Assembly (NCBI RefSeq): GCF_014203835.1
Contig: NZ_JACHJW010000001.1
Coordinates: 3,546,501 to 3,610,500 of the forward strand
DNA: 64,000 nucleotides
DNA from: Micromonospora polyrhachis
GTDB lineage: Bacteria > Actinomycetota > Actinomycetes > Mycobacteriales > Micromonosporaceae
Direction of reading: 5' to 3'
Positions 7,651 to 15,983 of this stretch are shown piece by piece. Numbering within the stretch: position 1 is the first letter of the stretch; every line of letters starts with the position of its first letter. The position numbers and the translations under genes are program-made. Under the pieces are notes generated by a model. It ran no database searches. It had not been told where the DNA came from and saw only the letters and a list, made by a program, of their open reading frames with translations.

Positions 7651-9127
7651 TACTCCAGCCGCAGTTGCCTCATCTGAGGTTTCAGCAGCTCATCGCCATG
7701 ATCGATGTCGGAGTTGACTCGACCACGCAGCTGCGCATGTCGATGCTATCGGTCGGTGGTTCGCGTGGTCGCACTGTCTGTCTGTTGTGGCCAGTCGCAG
7801 TGCGGGCAAGCTCCCGTGCTTGTGTTGATCGATGAGATTGTGGGCTGGCGGGCGGGTCTGGATGATCTGCTGGCGCGGTTCGCGCACCGGTTTGGGCGGG
7901 CGGAGCCGCGCCGGCAGGCGCTGACCTACGTGGTCGGGTTGTTGTCACCCCTGGCCAGCAAGAACGGCTGGACCCTGGCCGAGGCCGCCGGCGACGCGAC
8001 GCCGGATCGGATGCAGCGGCTGCTCAACCGGTCGGCGTGGGACCCGGATGCGGTCCGCGATGACCTGTTCGCCTACGTGTCCGAGCACCTCGGCGACGAC
8101 GACGGGGTGCTGATCGTCGACGAGACCGGGTTCCTGAAGAAGGGCATCAAGTCGGCCGGGGTGCAGCGTCAGTACTCGGGCACAGCCGGGCGGACGGAGA
8201 ATTGCCAGCTCGGGGTGTTCCTGGCCTATGCCAGCCCGGCCGGGCGCACGCTGATCGACCGGGAGTTGTATCTGCCCCGTGGCTGGTGCGACGACCCCGC
8301 CCGCCGCGAGGAAGCCGGCATCGCGGCCAGCGTCGGGTTCGCCACGAAGCCCGCGCTGGGGCTGCGAATGCTCGAACGCGCCATCACCGCCGGCTTGCCA
8401 GCGAGATGGGTCACCGCGGACGAGGCCTACGGACAGGACTCCAAGTTCCGGACCTGGCTGCAGCAGCGGCGCATCGGATACGTCCTGGCCGTGCCCCGCA
8501 ACCAGCGGGTCCCGACCACGGTGGGCAGCTCCCGCCCGGACGTCCTCGCCGCCGCCGCGCCGGCCCCGGCGTGGAAGCGGCGCAGTTGCGGCGACGGCGC
8601 CAAGGGACCGCGGCTCTATGACTGGGCCGTGGCCTCCCTGCCCGACACCGACGACAGCTACGGCCACTGGCTGTTGATCCGACGCAGCATCACCGACCCC
8701 ACGGACCTGGCCTACTACCTGTGCTTCGGCCCCGCAGGCACCCAAGACGAGCAGCTGATCCGCATTGCCGGAACCCGTTGGGCGATCGAGGAGTGCTTCC
8801 AGACCGCCAAGACTGAGGCCGGCCTCGATCACTATCAGGTGCGTCGGTACGGCGCCTGGTACCGGCACATAACCCTGGTTATGGTGGCCCACGCCTTCCT
8901 CGCCGTCACCGCCGCAGGCGCGGAAAAGGGGGCTCCGAATCCGAACGGGACGGCCTCATCCCTCTTACCCTGGGCGAGATCCGCCGTCTCCTGGCACACC
9001 TAACCACCAACACCCGACCCTTCGACCACACCCATCGATGGTCACGATGGCGACGCCGACACCAGTACCGCGCCAAAGTCAGCCACTACCAGCGAAGACT
9101 CCGATTCCAGCAAGTGCTGCTGGAGTA
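7651..9127 (+). mobile_element. IS701-family insertion sequence A, with CTAG target duplications
   Basis: The element runs between CTAG at 7647-7650 and CTAG at 9128-9131, the target type known for the IS701 family. Its ends are inverted repeats: the left end TACTCCAGC-c-GCA-g-TTGC matches the right end in 16 of 18 positions. It carries one transposase gene in the plus direction whose reading frame changes near its 3' end. Its right-hand CTAG is shared with the neighbouring element B. Confidence 0.93.
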
Positions 9128-9131
9128 CTAG
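7816..9131 (+). CDS. IS701-family DDE transposase, reading frame split by a -1 shift near the C-terminus
   Basis: The zero frame runs from a GTG at 7816 (7822 also possible) to a stop at 9001-9003 and contains the family core: VDETGFLKKG with the first catalytic Asp, VTADEAYGQD with the second, and RWAIEECFQTAK with the catalytic Glu. The zero-frame tail after residue 370 is unlike the family, whereas the -1 frame continues with GLIPLTLGEIRRLLAHL and a basic end as in relatives, and stops at a TAG that is supplied by the CTAG target site (9129-9131). The switch point lies at A-AAG-GGG (8925-8931), a perfect X-XXY-YYZ slippery heptamer. Either this is programmed -1 frameshifting or one G has been lost from a G run and the copy is dead. 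The N-terminal start is uncertain. Confidence 0.85.
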
Positions 9132-10542
9132 TACTCCAACGTCACTTCGCCTGTCTGTGCTGGTAGTGGGATCGTCGGGCTCGGGCTTGCGATGTTCGCC
9201 GCCAGATCGACCAGCGCAGGGTGTGTGCTGGCGGTAGCGATACGGCGAGGACGAAAACGTTGAGGAGTCGGCGGATCTCGGGGACGGTCAACGCGATGAG
9301 CTCCGGATTGGCGTCGGACTGTTGCGCGGTGGCGGCGAGGATGGTCAGGACGGCCAAGGCGAGCATGGTCAGGGTGATGTGGCGGTGCCAGCCGGTCCAG
9401 CCGCGGACCTGGTAGTGGTCCAGGCCGACCTGCCCTTTGCCGGTCTGGAACAGTTCCTCGATGCTCCAACGGGAGCCGGCTACTCGTACAAGGGTGTGTA
9501 GCGGCACCGGGTGGGGCGTCCAGCACAGGTAGAAGGCCAGCTCACCGGTGGTGCGGTTGCGGCGGATGAGTAACCACCGATGCTCACCCTGGTTGGTGGC
9601 GGTGGTGATCCACGCCCACAGGTAGTCACGGGGACCTTTCGCCCCTGGCCCGCAACTGTGTAGCTGCCACTGGCTGGTGGGGATCCGTTCGGCGAGATCG
9701 TCGACGCGGACCAGGGTGCGGCCGTCGTTGACCGCCACGCGTCGGTCGCAGCCGACCGCCAGGACATAGCCGATTGCGCGGTGTTCCAGGTCAGCGCGTA
9801 GGCCGGGGTCGGCGCCGTAAACCTCGTCGCCGGTCACCCAGCCAGCCGGAACACCAGCGTCCAACGCGGCCGTGATCATCTGCCGGGCCAGGGTAGGTTT
9901 CGTAGCGAACCAGACCTCTCCCTCGGGGACACCAGCGGCGGCGAGACGGTCCGGCCGGTCACACCAGGTTGTCTCGGGTAGGTAGAGCCTGCGGTCGATC
10001 ATCGCCCGCGTGGCAGGCGTCACGTAGGCCAGAAACACCCCGACCTGGCTGTTCTCCACCCGGCCGGCGGTGCCGGTGTACTGCCGCTGCACCCCGACCG
10101 AACACACGCCCTTCTTCAGGAACCCCGTCTCGTCGACGACCAGGACCGCATCGGGGTGTCCGAGATGCTCCACCAGCCAATCCCGCACGTCATCACGCAC
10201 GGCGTCTGCGTCCCACACCGCCGTACGCAGCAGCCGCTGCATCGCCTGCGGATCAGCGTGACCAGCCCGTTCCGCCAACGACCAGCAGGTCTTACGTTCC
10301 ACGTCCGACAGCAGCCCTTCCACGAACTGCCCGGCCGTCTGGCGTGGCTCCGCCCGCACGAACCGGCCCGCGACACGCGCCTTCGCCTCGTCCAGAATGA
10401 CCCGCCACCCGGCAGGGTCTACGCTATGGCCCACGGCCACCGCACGATCTTCGATTGTCCTCACAAACCATCGATGATCTACGCGGTGGCCGTCCTCATA
10501 CCCACGCCACGCCCAACGCCAAAGCCAAGTGACGTTGGAGTA
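9132..10542 (-). mobile_element. IS701-family insertion sequence B, with CTAG target duplications
   Basis: Bounded by CTAG at 9128-9131 (shared with element A) and CTAG at 10543-10546. The ends are a perfect 16-bp inverted repeat, TACTCCAACGTCACTT at the left and its complement at the right. It holds one intact transposase gene on the minus strand. The shared middle CTAG indicates that one element used the target copy made by the other, so the two insertions are successive events at one site. Confidence 0.94.
9142..10464 (-). CDS. IS701-family DDE transposase (intact)
   Basis: 440 residues from a GTG start at 10464, the usual length for the family. The DDE core is complete: VVDETGFLKKG, VTGDEVYGADPG and RWSIEELFQTGKGQVGLDHY. 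It is only moderately similar to the transposase of element A, so the two elements are different members rather than copies. The C-terminus is basic and ends 10 bases from the element's tip. Because catalytic residues, both ends and target duplications are intact, this element may still be mobile. Confidence 0.95.
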   Translation of the reverse strand: MRTIEDRAVAVGHSVDPAGWRVILDEAKARVAGRFVRAEPRQTAGQFVEGLLSDVERKTCWSLAERAGHADPQAMQRLLRTAVWDADAVRDDVRDWLVEHLGHPDAVLVVDETGFLKKGVCSVGVQRQYTGTAGRVENSQVGVFLAYVTPATRAMIDRRLYLPETTWCDRPDRLAAAGVPEGEVWFATKPTLARQMITAALDAGVPAGWVTGDEVYGADPGLRADLEHRAIGYVLAVGCDRRVAVNDGRTLVRVDDLAERIPTSQWQLHSCGPGAKGPRDYLWAWITTATNQGEHRWLLIRRNRTTGELAFYLCWTPHPVPLHTLVRVAGSRWSIEELFQTGKGQVGLDHYQVRGWTGWHRHITLTMLALAVLTILAATAQQSDANPELIALTVPEIRRLLNVFVLAVSLPPAHTLRWSIWRRTSQARARRSHYQHRQAK

Positions 10543-11788
10543 CTAGTTCGTGCTTACGGTCTGGGACAAGTGTGGGAGCCGGGCGGCGGGGTAGCAGCAG
10601 CGGGCTGGTGAGGATGAGCAGTCCCGCGACCACGAGCGCGGTGCGTGTGCTGGTGGCGGCGGCGAGCAGGCCGACGAGCGCGGTGAGGATGGCGATGGAG
10701 GCGCTGCTGCTGATCGACCAGGCCGACAGGGTACGGGCGATGCGGTCCTTGGGGGTGTGTTCCAGTCGATAGGTGGCGAGTACCGGGTTGTACAGGCTCA
10801 TGCTGATGATGATCGCGAGCTCGACCGCGATCACCGTCGCGAGACCGGTGACGCCGGGCTGGACGAAGGCGAGGCCGATCAGCCAGACCGCGCGCAGGGT
10901 GCCGACCGTACGAAGGATCCGGTGTTGGCCGTACCGGGCCACGACCCGAGGGGCCAGGCGTGAGCCGATGAGCCCGCCGACACAGGGCACGGCGAAGGCG
11001 AGGCCGTACTGCCAGGGTGGGAATCCGAGTTCGCGGAGCAGGAGCACGGCCAACAGCGGGTCGGAGGCCATGATCAGCCCGCTGACGAGCAGCTGGTTGA
11101 GATAGAGCGCCCGCAGGCCGGGGTGGCTCAGGAGGTGCCGCCAGCCGTCGAACAGCTCACCGGCCCGGATCCGGTGCTTGTCGGTGCGTTGCGGGCGTTC
11201 TTCTCGGCCGCGAATCGCCTTGATGCCCAGCGCGGAGAGCAGGTAGCTGAGCGCGTCGACCACGATGGTGGCGACCGGCCCGAACACGCCGACCGCGGCG
11301 CCACCCAGCGGTGGCCCGATTGCAGTGGCGCTCCACATCGTCGACTCGAACCTCGCGTTGGCCACGAGCAGGTCAGCCGGTCGGACGAGAGCCTTGAGGT
11401 AGGCGCCGCTGGCCGCGTTGAAGGCGATCTTGGCGGCGGCGATCGCGGCCGAGACGACCAGCAACTGCACGAAACCGAGCCGGCCGAGGGCGTACGCGAC
11501 GGGGATCGTGAGCATGGCCGCGAACCGGGCCAGGTCCATCACGATCATCACCGGCCGCTTGCGATGGAACTCCACCCACGGCCCGAGCGGCAACGCGATC
11601 AACGCGCCCACCGCCGGCCCCACCGCTGACAGCGCGGACACCTGGGCGGGGCTGGCATCCAACGCCAGTACGGCGATCAACGGCAGGGCACCGAACCCCA
11701 GCCCGGAACCGTAGGCGCTGACCGCGTACGCCGCCCATAGCCATCCGAACCGCCGACCCAGGGATCGTCTCGCGGCCAAGCCCCACAC
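10496..11788 (-). CDS. MFS exporter with its C-terminus rewritten by IS insertion
   Basis: 430 residues with about 12 membrane segments and the MFS loop motif (LGPWVEFHRKRPVMI), most like drug or metabolite efflux carriers. The GTG start at 11788 has GGAGG close upstream. The codons up to DRKHEL are native; from the CTAG at 10543-10546 the frame continues into IS element B and adds VLQRHLALALGVAWV. On the other side of the two IS elements the original reading frame continues for APSHR and a TGA stop (7630-7632). The change affects only the cytoplasmic tail, so the carrier may still work. A divergent LysR-type regulator at 11909 probably controls it; the isochorismatase-like gene was originally next downstream. 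Confidence 0.88.
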   Translation of the reverse strand: MWGLAARRSLGRRFGWLWAAYAVSAYGSGLGFGALPLIAVLALDASPAQVSALSAVGPAVGALIALPLGPWVEFHRKRPVMIVMDLARFAAMLTIPVAYALGRLGFVQLLVVSAAIAAAKIAFNAASGAYLKALVRPADLLVANARFESTMWSATAIGPPLGGAAVGVFGPVATIVVDALSYLLSALGIKAIRGREERPQRTDKHRIRAGELFDGWRHLLSHPGLRALYLNQLLVSGLIMASDPLLAVLLLRELGFPPWQYGLAFAVPCVGGLIGSRLAPRVVARYGQHRILRTVGTLRAVWLIGLAFVQPGVTGLATVIAVELAIIISMSLYNPVLATYRLEHTPKDRIARTLSAWSISSSASIAILTALVGLLAAATSTRTALVVAGLLILTSPLLLPRRPAPTLVPDRKHELVLQRHLALALGVAWV

Positions 11789-11874
11789 CTCCCGCCTTGA
11801 ACAACTCGCCGTTGACCGCTGTGATCAAAGCAAGGGCGAAGAGGGCTAATCAAACAACTGAACCGGCGGCGAGG

Positions 11875-11891
11875 CACAACCAATCGTTGTG
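11875..11891. promoter_or_regulatory. Candidate LysR-type operator
   Basis: CACAAC-caatc-GTTGTG is a perfect 6-bp inverted repeat 18 bases upstream of the LysR-type regulator start and in the shared region with the divergent MFS exporter gene. LysR regulators commonly bind interrupted palindromes in such gaps and control both genes. Inference from position and symmetry. Confidence 0.55.
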
Positions 11892-11908
11892 GGAGTACGG
11901 TTTGTTCC

Positions 11909-12838
11909 GTGGATCTCGACGCCGTGCGTACCTTCGTCGCCGTTGCGGATGCCGGCCAGTTCCAGGACGCCGCCGGCACGCTGTCGATCACCCAGCAGGC
12001 CGTGTCCAAGCGCATCGCCGCGCTGGAGAAAGACCTGGAGGTACGGCTCTTCACCCGCACCGCTCGCGGTGCCCAACTCACGATCGACGGCCAGGCATTC
12101 CTGCCGCACGCCCGGGAACTGCTCCGGGTCGAGGCACGCGCCGACGCTTCCGTACGCCCCGGTCGACGCGCCCTCCGCGTCGACGTCCACAGTCGCCGTA
12201 CCGCGCCAGCGGTGCTGTTGCAGGACTTCCACCGTACGTACCCGCGGATCGAGCTGGATGTCGTCACTCTCGACGCCGACGTCCATGCCGCAACCGCCGC
12301 CGTCGAGGTGGGGACGGTCGACGCCACCTTCCACGCCGTCACCGTCCCCGCGCGCCAACTGCCCAGTGCGATCAGGACGGCCCGCGTGATCGACGAGCAC
12401 CACGAACTCCTCGTTGGGCCACGCCATGCGCTCGCCAACGCCCGCGCCATCACGCCCGCGCAACTCGCCGAACACCGCATCTGGATGCCCGGCATGGCCG
12501 CCGGGACCGAATGGGCCGCCTACTACGACGAACTCGCCGCCGCGTTCGGCCTCACCATCGACGTGGTCGGTCCGGTCTTCGGAAACGAGGCGCTACTGGC
12601 TGAGATCGCCGACTCCTCGGAACTGGCGACGTTGGCCGGCGAACGTACCCGATATCTGTGGCCGGACAGCTACGACCTGCGGCGCATACCGGTACGCGAC
12701 CCGGCACCGATCTACCCGATGTCACTGATCTGGCGTGATGACAACCCACATCCCGCGCTCGGCAAACTTCGCGACCATCTCAGCTCCCGACGGCTGGAGG
12801 CACCCGACGAGGAGGTGTGGCTGCCGAAGTGGGCATAG
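11909..12838 (+). CDS. LysR-family transcriptional regulator
   Basis: 309 residues from a GTG start at 11909. The N-terminal winged HTH is typical (MDLDAVRTFVAVADAGQFQD, then AAGTLSITQQAVSKRIAALE), and the remainder matches the LysR substrate-binding domain, ending in a long acidic tail. It is divergent from the MFS exporter gene, which it most likely controls in response to an unknown effector. A perfect interrupted palindrome lies 18 bp upstream of the start. Reading frame and domain order are complete. Confidence 0.92.
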   Translation: MDLDAVRTFVAVADAGQFQDAAGTLSITQQAVSKRIAALEKDLEVRLFTRTARGAQLTIDGQAFLPHARELLRVEARADASVRPGRRALRVDVHSRRTAPAVLLQDFHRTYPRIELDVVTLDADVHAATAAVEVGTVDATFHAVTVPARQLPSAIRTARVIDEHHELLVGPRHALANARAITPAQLAEHRIWMPGMAAGTEWAAYYDELAAAFGLTIDVVGPVFGNEALLAEIADSSELATLAGERTRYLWPDSYDLRRIPVRDPAPIYPMSLIWRDDNPHPALGKLRDHLSSRRLEAPDEEVWLPKWA

Positions 12839-12889
12839 CGTCCAGTCCTGGTGCACCCGACGGTCTCTGCACTGGGATGAACGTTCACA

Positions 12890-12967
12890 CCTGCATCCAC
12901 AGCCTGCGTCCACAGCCTGCATCCACAGCCTGCGTCCACAGCCTGTGGATAGAACGTGTGTACGAGC
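12890..12967. repeat. 13-bp tandem repeats leading into 31-bp dispersed motif, copy 2
   Basis: The unit AGCCTGCRTCCAC recurs with 13-bp spacing (partial at 12890-12902, full at 12903, 12916 and 12929) and runs into TCCACA-GCC-TGTGGA followed by TAGAACGTGTGTACGA (12937-12967). The last 31 bp match 3099-3129 at 28 of 31 positions. The end part fits the actinobacterial LexA box at 10 of 12 defined positions. It lies between two convergent genes, so it is not an obvious promoter. The rest of 12839-13028 holds no gene. Confidence 0.6.
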
Positions 12968-13028
12968 GGCTGGGCCGCGTGTCGACTCCCTGATCCCTGT
13001 CCGGCCTTCCCGGAGACGGATGTGAGTG

Positions 13029-14708
13029 TCAGCGCGGGGAAGGGCTGTCGACGCCCGCGCTGACCTGCGCCGTCGGTTCGGGGAGTCGCTCCAGGAACGG
13101 TGCCAGCAGACCAGGTACGGCAGCGTCCGCGAAGTCGAGGATCGTGTGGGCGTCGGCGTCGATTACGGCGTAGTGGCCCCGACCGGCGGCCGTCGTCGCG
13201 TCAAGCGTCATCAGCCCGAGTCGGCGCTGGAACACCGACTGGCTGATCCGCCAGCCGATGATGCCCGCCCGGTCGAGGTAGACCGTCGACCGCCGGACGC
13301 TGCCCTGACGGGCGACCAGATGCTTGCCCTCCAGCGCGTGCCCGAGAGCAGCGTAGGCGTCGACAGCCAGCCAACCAGCCCCGATGGCCAGCAGAGCCGC
13401 AACGATGACGATGACCGAGCTCCAGAACGTCGGCATCGACCACAGTAGGTGCGCCAGCGCCACTACGGTCGCGATGACGAGCGCCACCACCCCGGCCCAG
13501 CGCAGCCGACGAGTCCGGGCTGTACGGGGATGCCCGACCAGCTCAGCGCTGCCCAGTGGGCCACGCACGGCTGCTGCGGCGGCGAGGATCACGTCGCGGG
13601 GTGCAGCCGGCACCAGTGTGCTCAGGTCACTGCCGGGCTCGTCCGTCTTCAGCCCGATCGCGATGACGTCCAACCGGGCCGCGCTGGCGGACCGGATTCC
13701 AATCGGCTCCACGATCTCGATGCCCCGGATCCGCTGTTCCTCCAGGCTCAGCGACCGGGCGACCAGCAGGCCCCGCTGCACCCGCAGGGTGCCGCCGGGC
13801 TCGCGGTCCAATCGATGGTTCCAGTACGCCTCGGCCTGCACAGCGAGGCTTCCGATCGCCCCTGCGACGACGAACGCGACGACCCCTATCCCGAACACCC
13901 GCCATGGTCCGTACCGGTCGACCAGGTCCGCCACGATCTCGACCGGCAGCCCACCTCGGCCGAACCAGTCCGACAACTGGAAGATGCCGCCGACGAGGGC
14001 CGCCGCCAGCAGGGGCGTACCGAACGACAGCGGGCCGTACCGTACCCAGGAGGTTTTCCAGGTAGTTAGGCGCTGCTCGTTGGTCGTACCGTCGTTGACC
14101 GTGCTGCGTCGGAGCAGTTCGGCCCGCAGCCGTTCACCCTCGGCCCGACCGACCGGGTCGAGGACCAGCGACTGCTCGGTGGACGAGCCGGATCCGCTGC
14201 CGGTCTCACCCGTGCCGACCTTGACGTTGACCAGGCCGAACGCGCGGAGCAGCGGGTGCGCACTCAGGTCGACCGACCGAATCCGCTCCAGGGCGAACGA
14301 CCGGTGCCGTTTGAACAGGAGCCCCGAGTTCATCTCCAGGCGCCCCTCGGTCATCCGGTAGCGCGTGACCCGCAGGCGGAGCGCGTCGAATGCGGTAACG
14401 GCCGCTGTCAGCAGGGCAGTGGCCGGCAGGACCCAGGCGAGGGCGATCGTCCACGAGGTGGCGGACGCGACCCCGATGACCGTTGGCACGCCGGCCGAGA
14501 ATGCGCCGCCAGCCGTGAGCAGGGCAGTGACCTTCAGACTGTCGCGATGCAGGGGCAACCAGTGTGGATCGTCCTCGACTGCCGCTCTGCTGTCGGCCGC
14601 CTTTGCTGCGCGGTCGGGCACCTTGGTCGCCTTGGCTGCGCGGTCGGGCACCTCGGCTGCCGCAGCGATGCCGGATGCCTCGTCGGCGGGAACCTTTTCC
14701 GCGGTCAT
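13029..14708 (-). CDS. Bacterial PH-domain membrane protein (YdbT-like)
   Basis: 559 residues. After a low-complexity N-terminus with a repeated VPDRAAKA stretch (about residues 21-38), the protein has repeated pairs of membrane helices each followed by a bacterial pleckstrin-homology domain (bPH2): the first after residues 55-100 with YRMTEGRLEMNSGLLFKRHR, the second around 290-360 with LRVQRGLLVARSLSLEEQRI, the third near the C-terminus (KHLVARQGSVRRSTVYLDRA). This is the YdbT organisation of Bacillus, where YdbS and YdbT are coexpressed membrane proteins linked to bacteriocin resistance. It overlaps the upstream YdbS-like gene by four bases, so the two are translationally coupled. Confidence 0.88.
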   Translation of the reverse strand: MTAEKVPADEASGIAAAAEVPDRAAKATKVPDRAAKAADSRAAVEDDPHWLPLHRDSLKVTALLTAGGAFSAGVPTVIGVASATSWTIALAWVLPATALLTAAVTAFDALRLRVTRYRMTEGRLEMNSGLLFKRHRSFALERIRSVDLSAHPLLRAFGLVNVKVGTGETGSGSGSSTEQSLVLDPVGRAEGERLRAELLRRSTVNDGTTNEQRLTTWKTSWVRYGPLSFGTPLLAAALVGGIFQLSDWFGRGGLPVEIVADLVDRYGPWRVFGIGVVAFVVAGAIGSLAVQAEAYWNHRLDREPGGTLRVQRGLLVARSLSLEEQRIRGIEIVEPIGIRSASAARLDVIAIGLKTDEPGSDLSTLVPAAPRDVILAAAAAVRGPLGSAELVGHPRTARTRRLRWAGVVALVIATVVALAHLLWSMPTFWSSVIVIVAALLAIGAGWLAVDAYAALGHALEGKHLVARQGSVRRSTVYLDRAGIIGWRISQSVFQRRLGLMTLDATTAAGRGHYAVIDADAHTILDFADAAVPGLLAPFLERLPEPTAQVSAGVDSPSPR

Positions 14709-15202
14709 GTCGCGTCCCCGGGCGTCGTGCCGGTGAGCCGGGTCAGCTCTTCGGCCAGCGTGGTCGCCATCTCCGCATCGAGGCCTTCGAGTTTCACCGC
14801 GCCGGCGGCCGATGCTGTGGTCACCACCACCGTCGACAACCCGAATGCCCGCTGGACCGGACCGCGAGTGGTGTCGACGGTCTGGATGCGTGACATGGGT
14901 GCGATCCGCCAGGTCTGCCAGAAGTAACCGGTGAGTGTGTAGACCGCATCATCGGTGATTTCCCACCGGTGCACCCGGTGCCACCACACCGGCAGCGCGA
15001 TGGTGGCCGCCAGGCCGATCGTCGCCACCACGGCAGCGGGCAACAACAGCCAGGTCCGGGCCGGCTCGATCAGTACGCCGAGCACGGCGAGCGGCACGAC
15101 GACCGGGGTGGTCAACAACGCGAGTTGGGTGCGCCACCAGCCGACACACCGTGGATCGAACCGGTGTCGGGGCGGGCGCAACCTCGTGCCGGTGACTGTC
15201 AT
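14705..15202 (-). CDS. Bacterial PH-domain membrane protein (YdbS-like)
   Basis: 165 residues with two adjacent membrane helices (about 25-75) followed by one bPH2 domain (WEITDDAVYTLTGYFWQTWR, then IAPMSRIQTVDTTRGPVQR). Size and layout match YdbS, and the gene is followed with a 4-bp overlap by the YdbT-like gene. The ATG at 15202 has no Shine-Dalgarno sequence, but a -10-like TACCGT ends six bases upstream, so a leaderless transcript is plausible; the GTG two codons earlier is the alternative. The pair probably forms a membrane complex; function in this organism is inference from the Bacillus pair. Confidence 0.88.
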   Translation of the reverse strand: MTVTGTRLRPPRHRFDPRCVGWWRTQLALLTTPVVVPLAVLGVLIEPARTWLLLPAAVVATIGLAATIALPVWWHRVHRWEITDDAVYTLTGYFWQTWRIAPMSRIQTVDTTRGPVQRAFGLSTVVVTTASAAGAVKLEGLDAEMATTLAEELTRLTGTTPGDAT

Positions 15203-15252
15203 GTCCACACGGTATCGGCGTCACTCCAGCGCCTGTCTGTGGCGGCTTCGGC

Positions 15253-15318
15253 CACCGGTCAGTGGAGCCACCGTCAGTGGAGTCACCGGTCAGTAAAGCC
15301 ACCGGTCAGTGGAGCCGC
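15253..15318. repeat. Tandem 16-bp repeat (CACCGGTCAGTGGAGC-like)
   Basis: Four imperfect head-to-tail copies of CACCGGTCAGTGGAGC (one lacks a G, one has TAA for TGG) lie between the ArsR-type gene and the YdbS-like gene. They contain no ORF or clear palindrome. The 127-bp gap is otherwise featureless. Confidence 0.65.
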
Positions 15319-15328
15319 CCGCCAACGG

Positions 15329-15856
15329 TCATGCTCTGCTCGACTGGGCCGGTGTCGGCTCGTCGAGCAGGAAGGCCATCAGGGTGGTGCCGACACGTAC
15401 CGTGCCGGGGGCGTGTGGCACCTGCGCGGCGTCGTGCAGGTCGGCCATCAGCGCCGCCAGCCGCTGCCGTACGTCGTCCCAGACCTCGGGGGCCACCCAC
15501 AGTTCCGCGTCGGTGGTGACCCCGGCGGTGGCGCGAGTCCGGCGGGCGGCGCGTTCCCGCAGGTTGTGGGCGAGGGATTCGGCCACCAGCGGTGTACCGA
15601 CCTGCTCGTCGGAGAGCGGGGTGCCGCGTACCGTGCGATAGCGCCGCTCTCGCCCGCCGCGATGGGCCCGGACCTCGACGAGTTCGACGAAGCCAGCGGT
15701 GTCGAGCTTGCGGAGATGCTGGCTGGCCAGGGCATGGGAGATGTCGAGTTCACGGGCCAGTTCGGCGGCGGACAGTGGCGCGCTCCACATCAACGACAGC
15801 ATGCGCAGCCGTACGGGGTGGGCCATGGCCCGGAGTCGGGGGTCCGTCGCGGTCAC
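15329..15856 (-). CDS. ArsR-type winged-helix transcriptional regulator
   Basis: 175 residues from a GTG at 15856; the longer frame to 16021 runs through the divergent promoter and is not credible. The HTH is near the N-terminus (MAHPVRLRMLSLMWSAPLSA, then ELARELDISHALASQHLRKL), matching ArsR-like repressors, with a longer C-terminal extension than metal sensors and none of the usual cysteine metal-binding pairs. It is divergent from an MFS exporter gene, and a strong 28-bp palindrome overlaps the exporter's promoter. The likely role is repression of that exporter and of itself. Confidence 0.87.
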   Translation of the reverse strand: MTATDPRLRAMAHPVRLRMLSLMWSAPLSAAELARELDISHALASQHLRKLDTAGFVELVEVRAHRGGRERRYRTVRGTPLSDEQVGTPLVAESLAHNLRERAARRTRATAGVTTDAELWVAPEVWDDVRQRLAALMADLHDAAQVPHAPGTVRVGTTLMAFLLDEPTPAQSSRA

Positions 15857-15891
15857 GTCGGTCAGTAAACCCCAGAACGGTGCCCGGATGG

Positions 15892-15933
15892 CAACCCCCA
15901 AGCATTGACTAGGGGGTTGAATGGCGGCAGGAT
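15892..15933 (+). promoter_or_regulatory. ArsR-type operator overlapping MFS promoter
   Basis: CAACCCCC (15892-15899) and GGGGGTTG (15912-15919) form a perfect inverted repeat spaced by 12 bases; with flanking bases 10 of 11 positions per arm pair. A -35 TTGACT (15905-15910) lies inside it and a -10-like CAGGAT (15928-15933) follows after 17 bases. A repressor bound to the palindrome would cover the promoter of the MFS gene starting at 15984. Confidence 0.7.
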
Positions 15934-15983
15934 CGGCCGCAGCCGGGAGCGTCGTCGGCTGCCGGTCGATCGGGGAGAAGACC

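Noticed and set aside
7705-7815. Extra 37 N-terminal codons for the first IS701 transposase
   Set aside because: They have Cys/Arg-rich composition unlike the family, and the GTG at 7816 starts the conserved part.
8240-8620. Short overlapping ORFs inside the IS elements as accessory IS genes
   Set aside because: They are out-of-frame shadows of the transposase without starts or family motifs.
12890-12950. Possible CRISPR array (regular 13-bp repeats)
   Set aside because: Units are head to tail with no spacers, and no cas genes are in the window.
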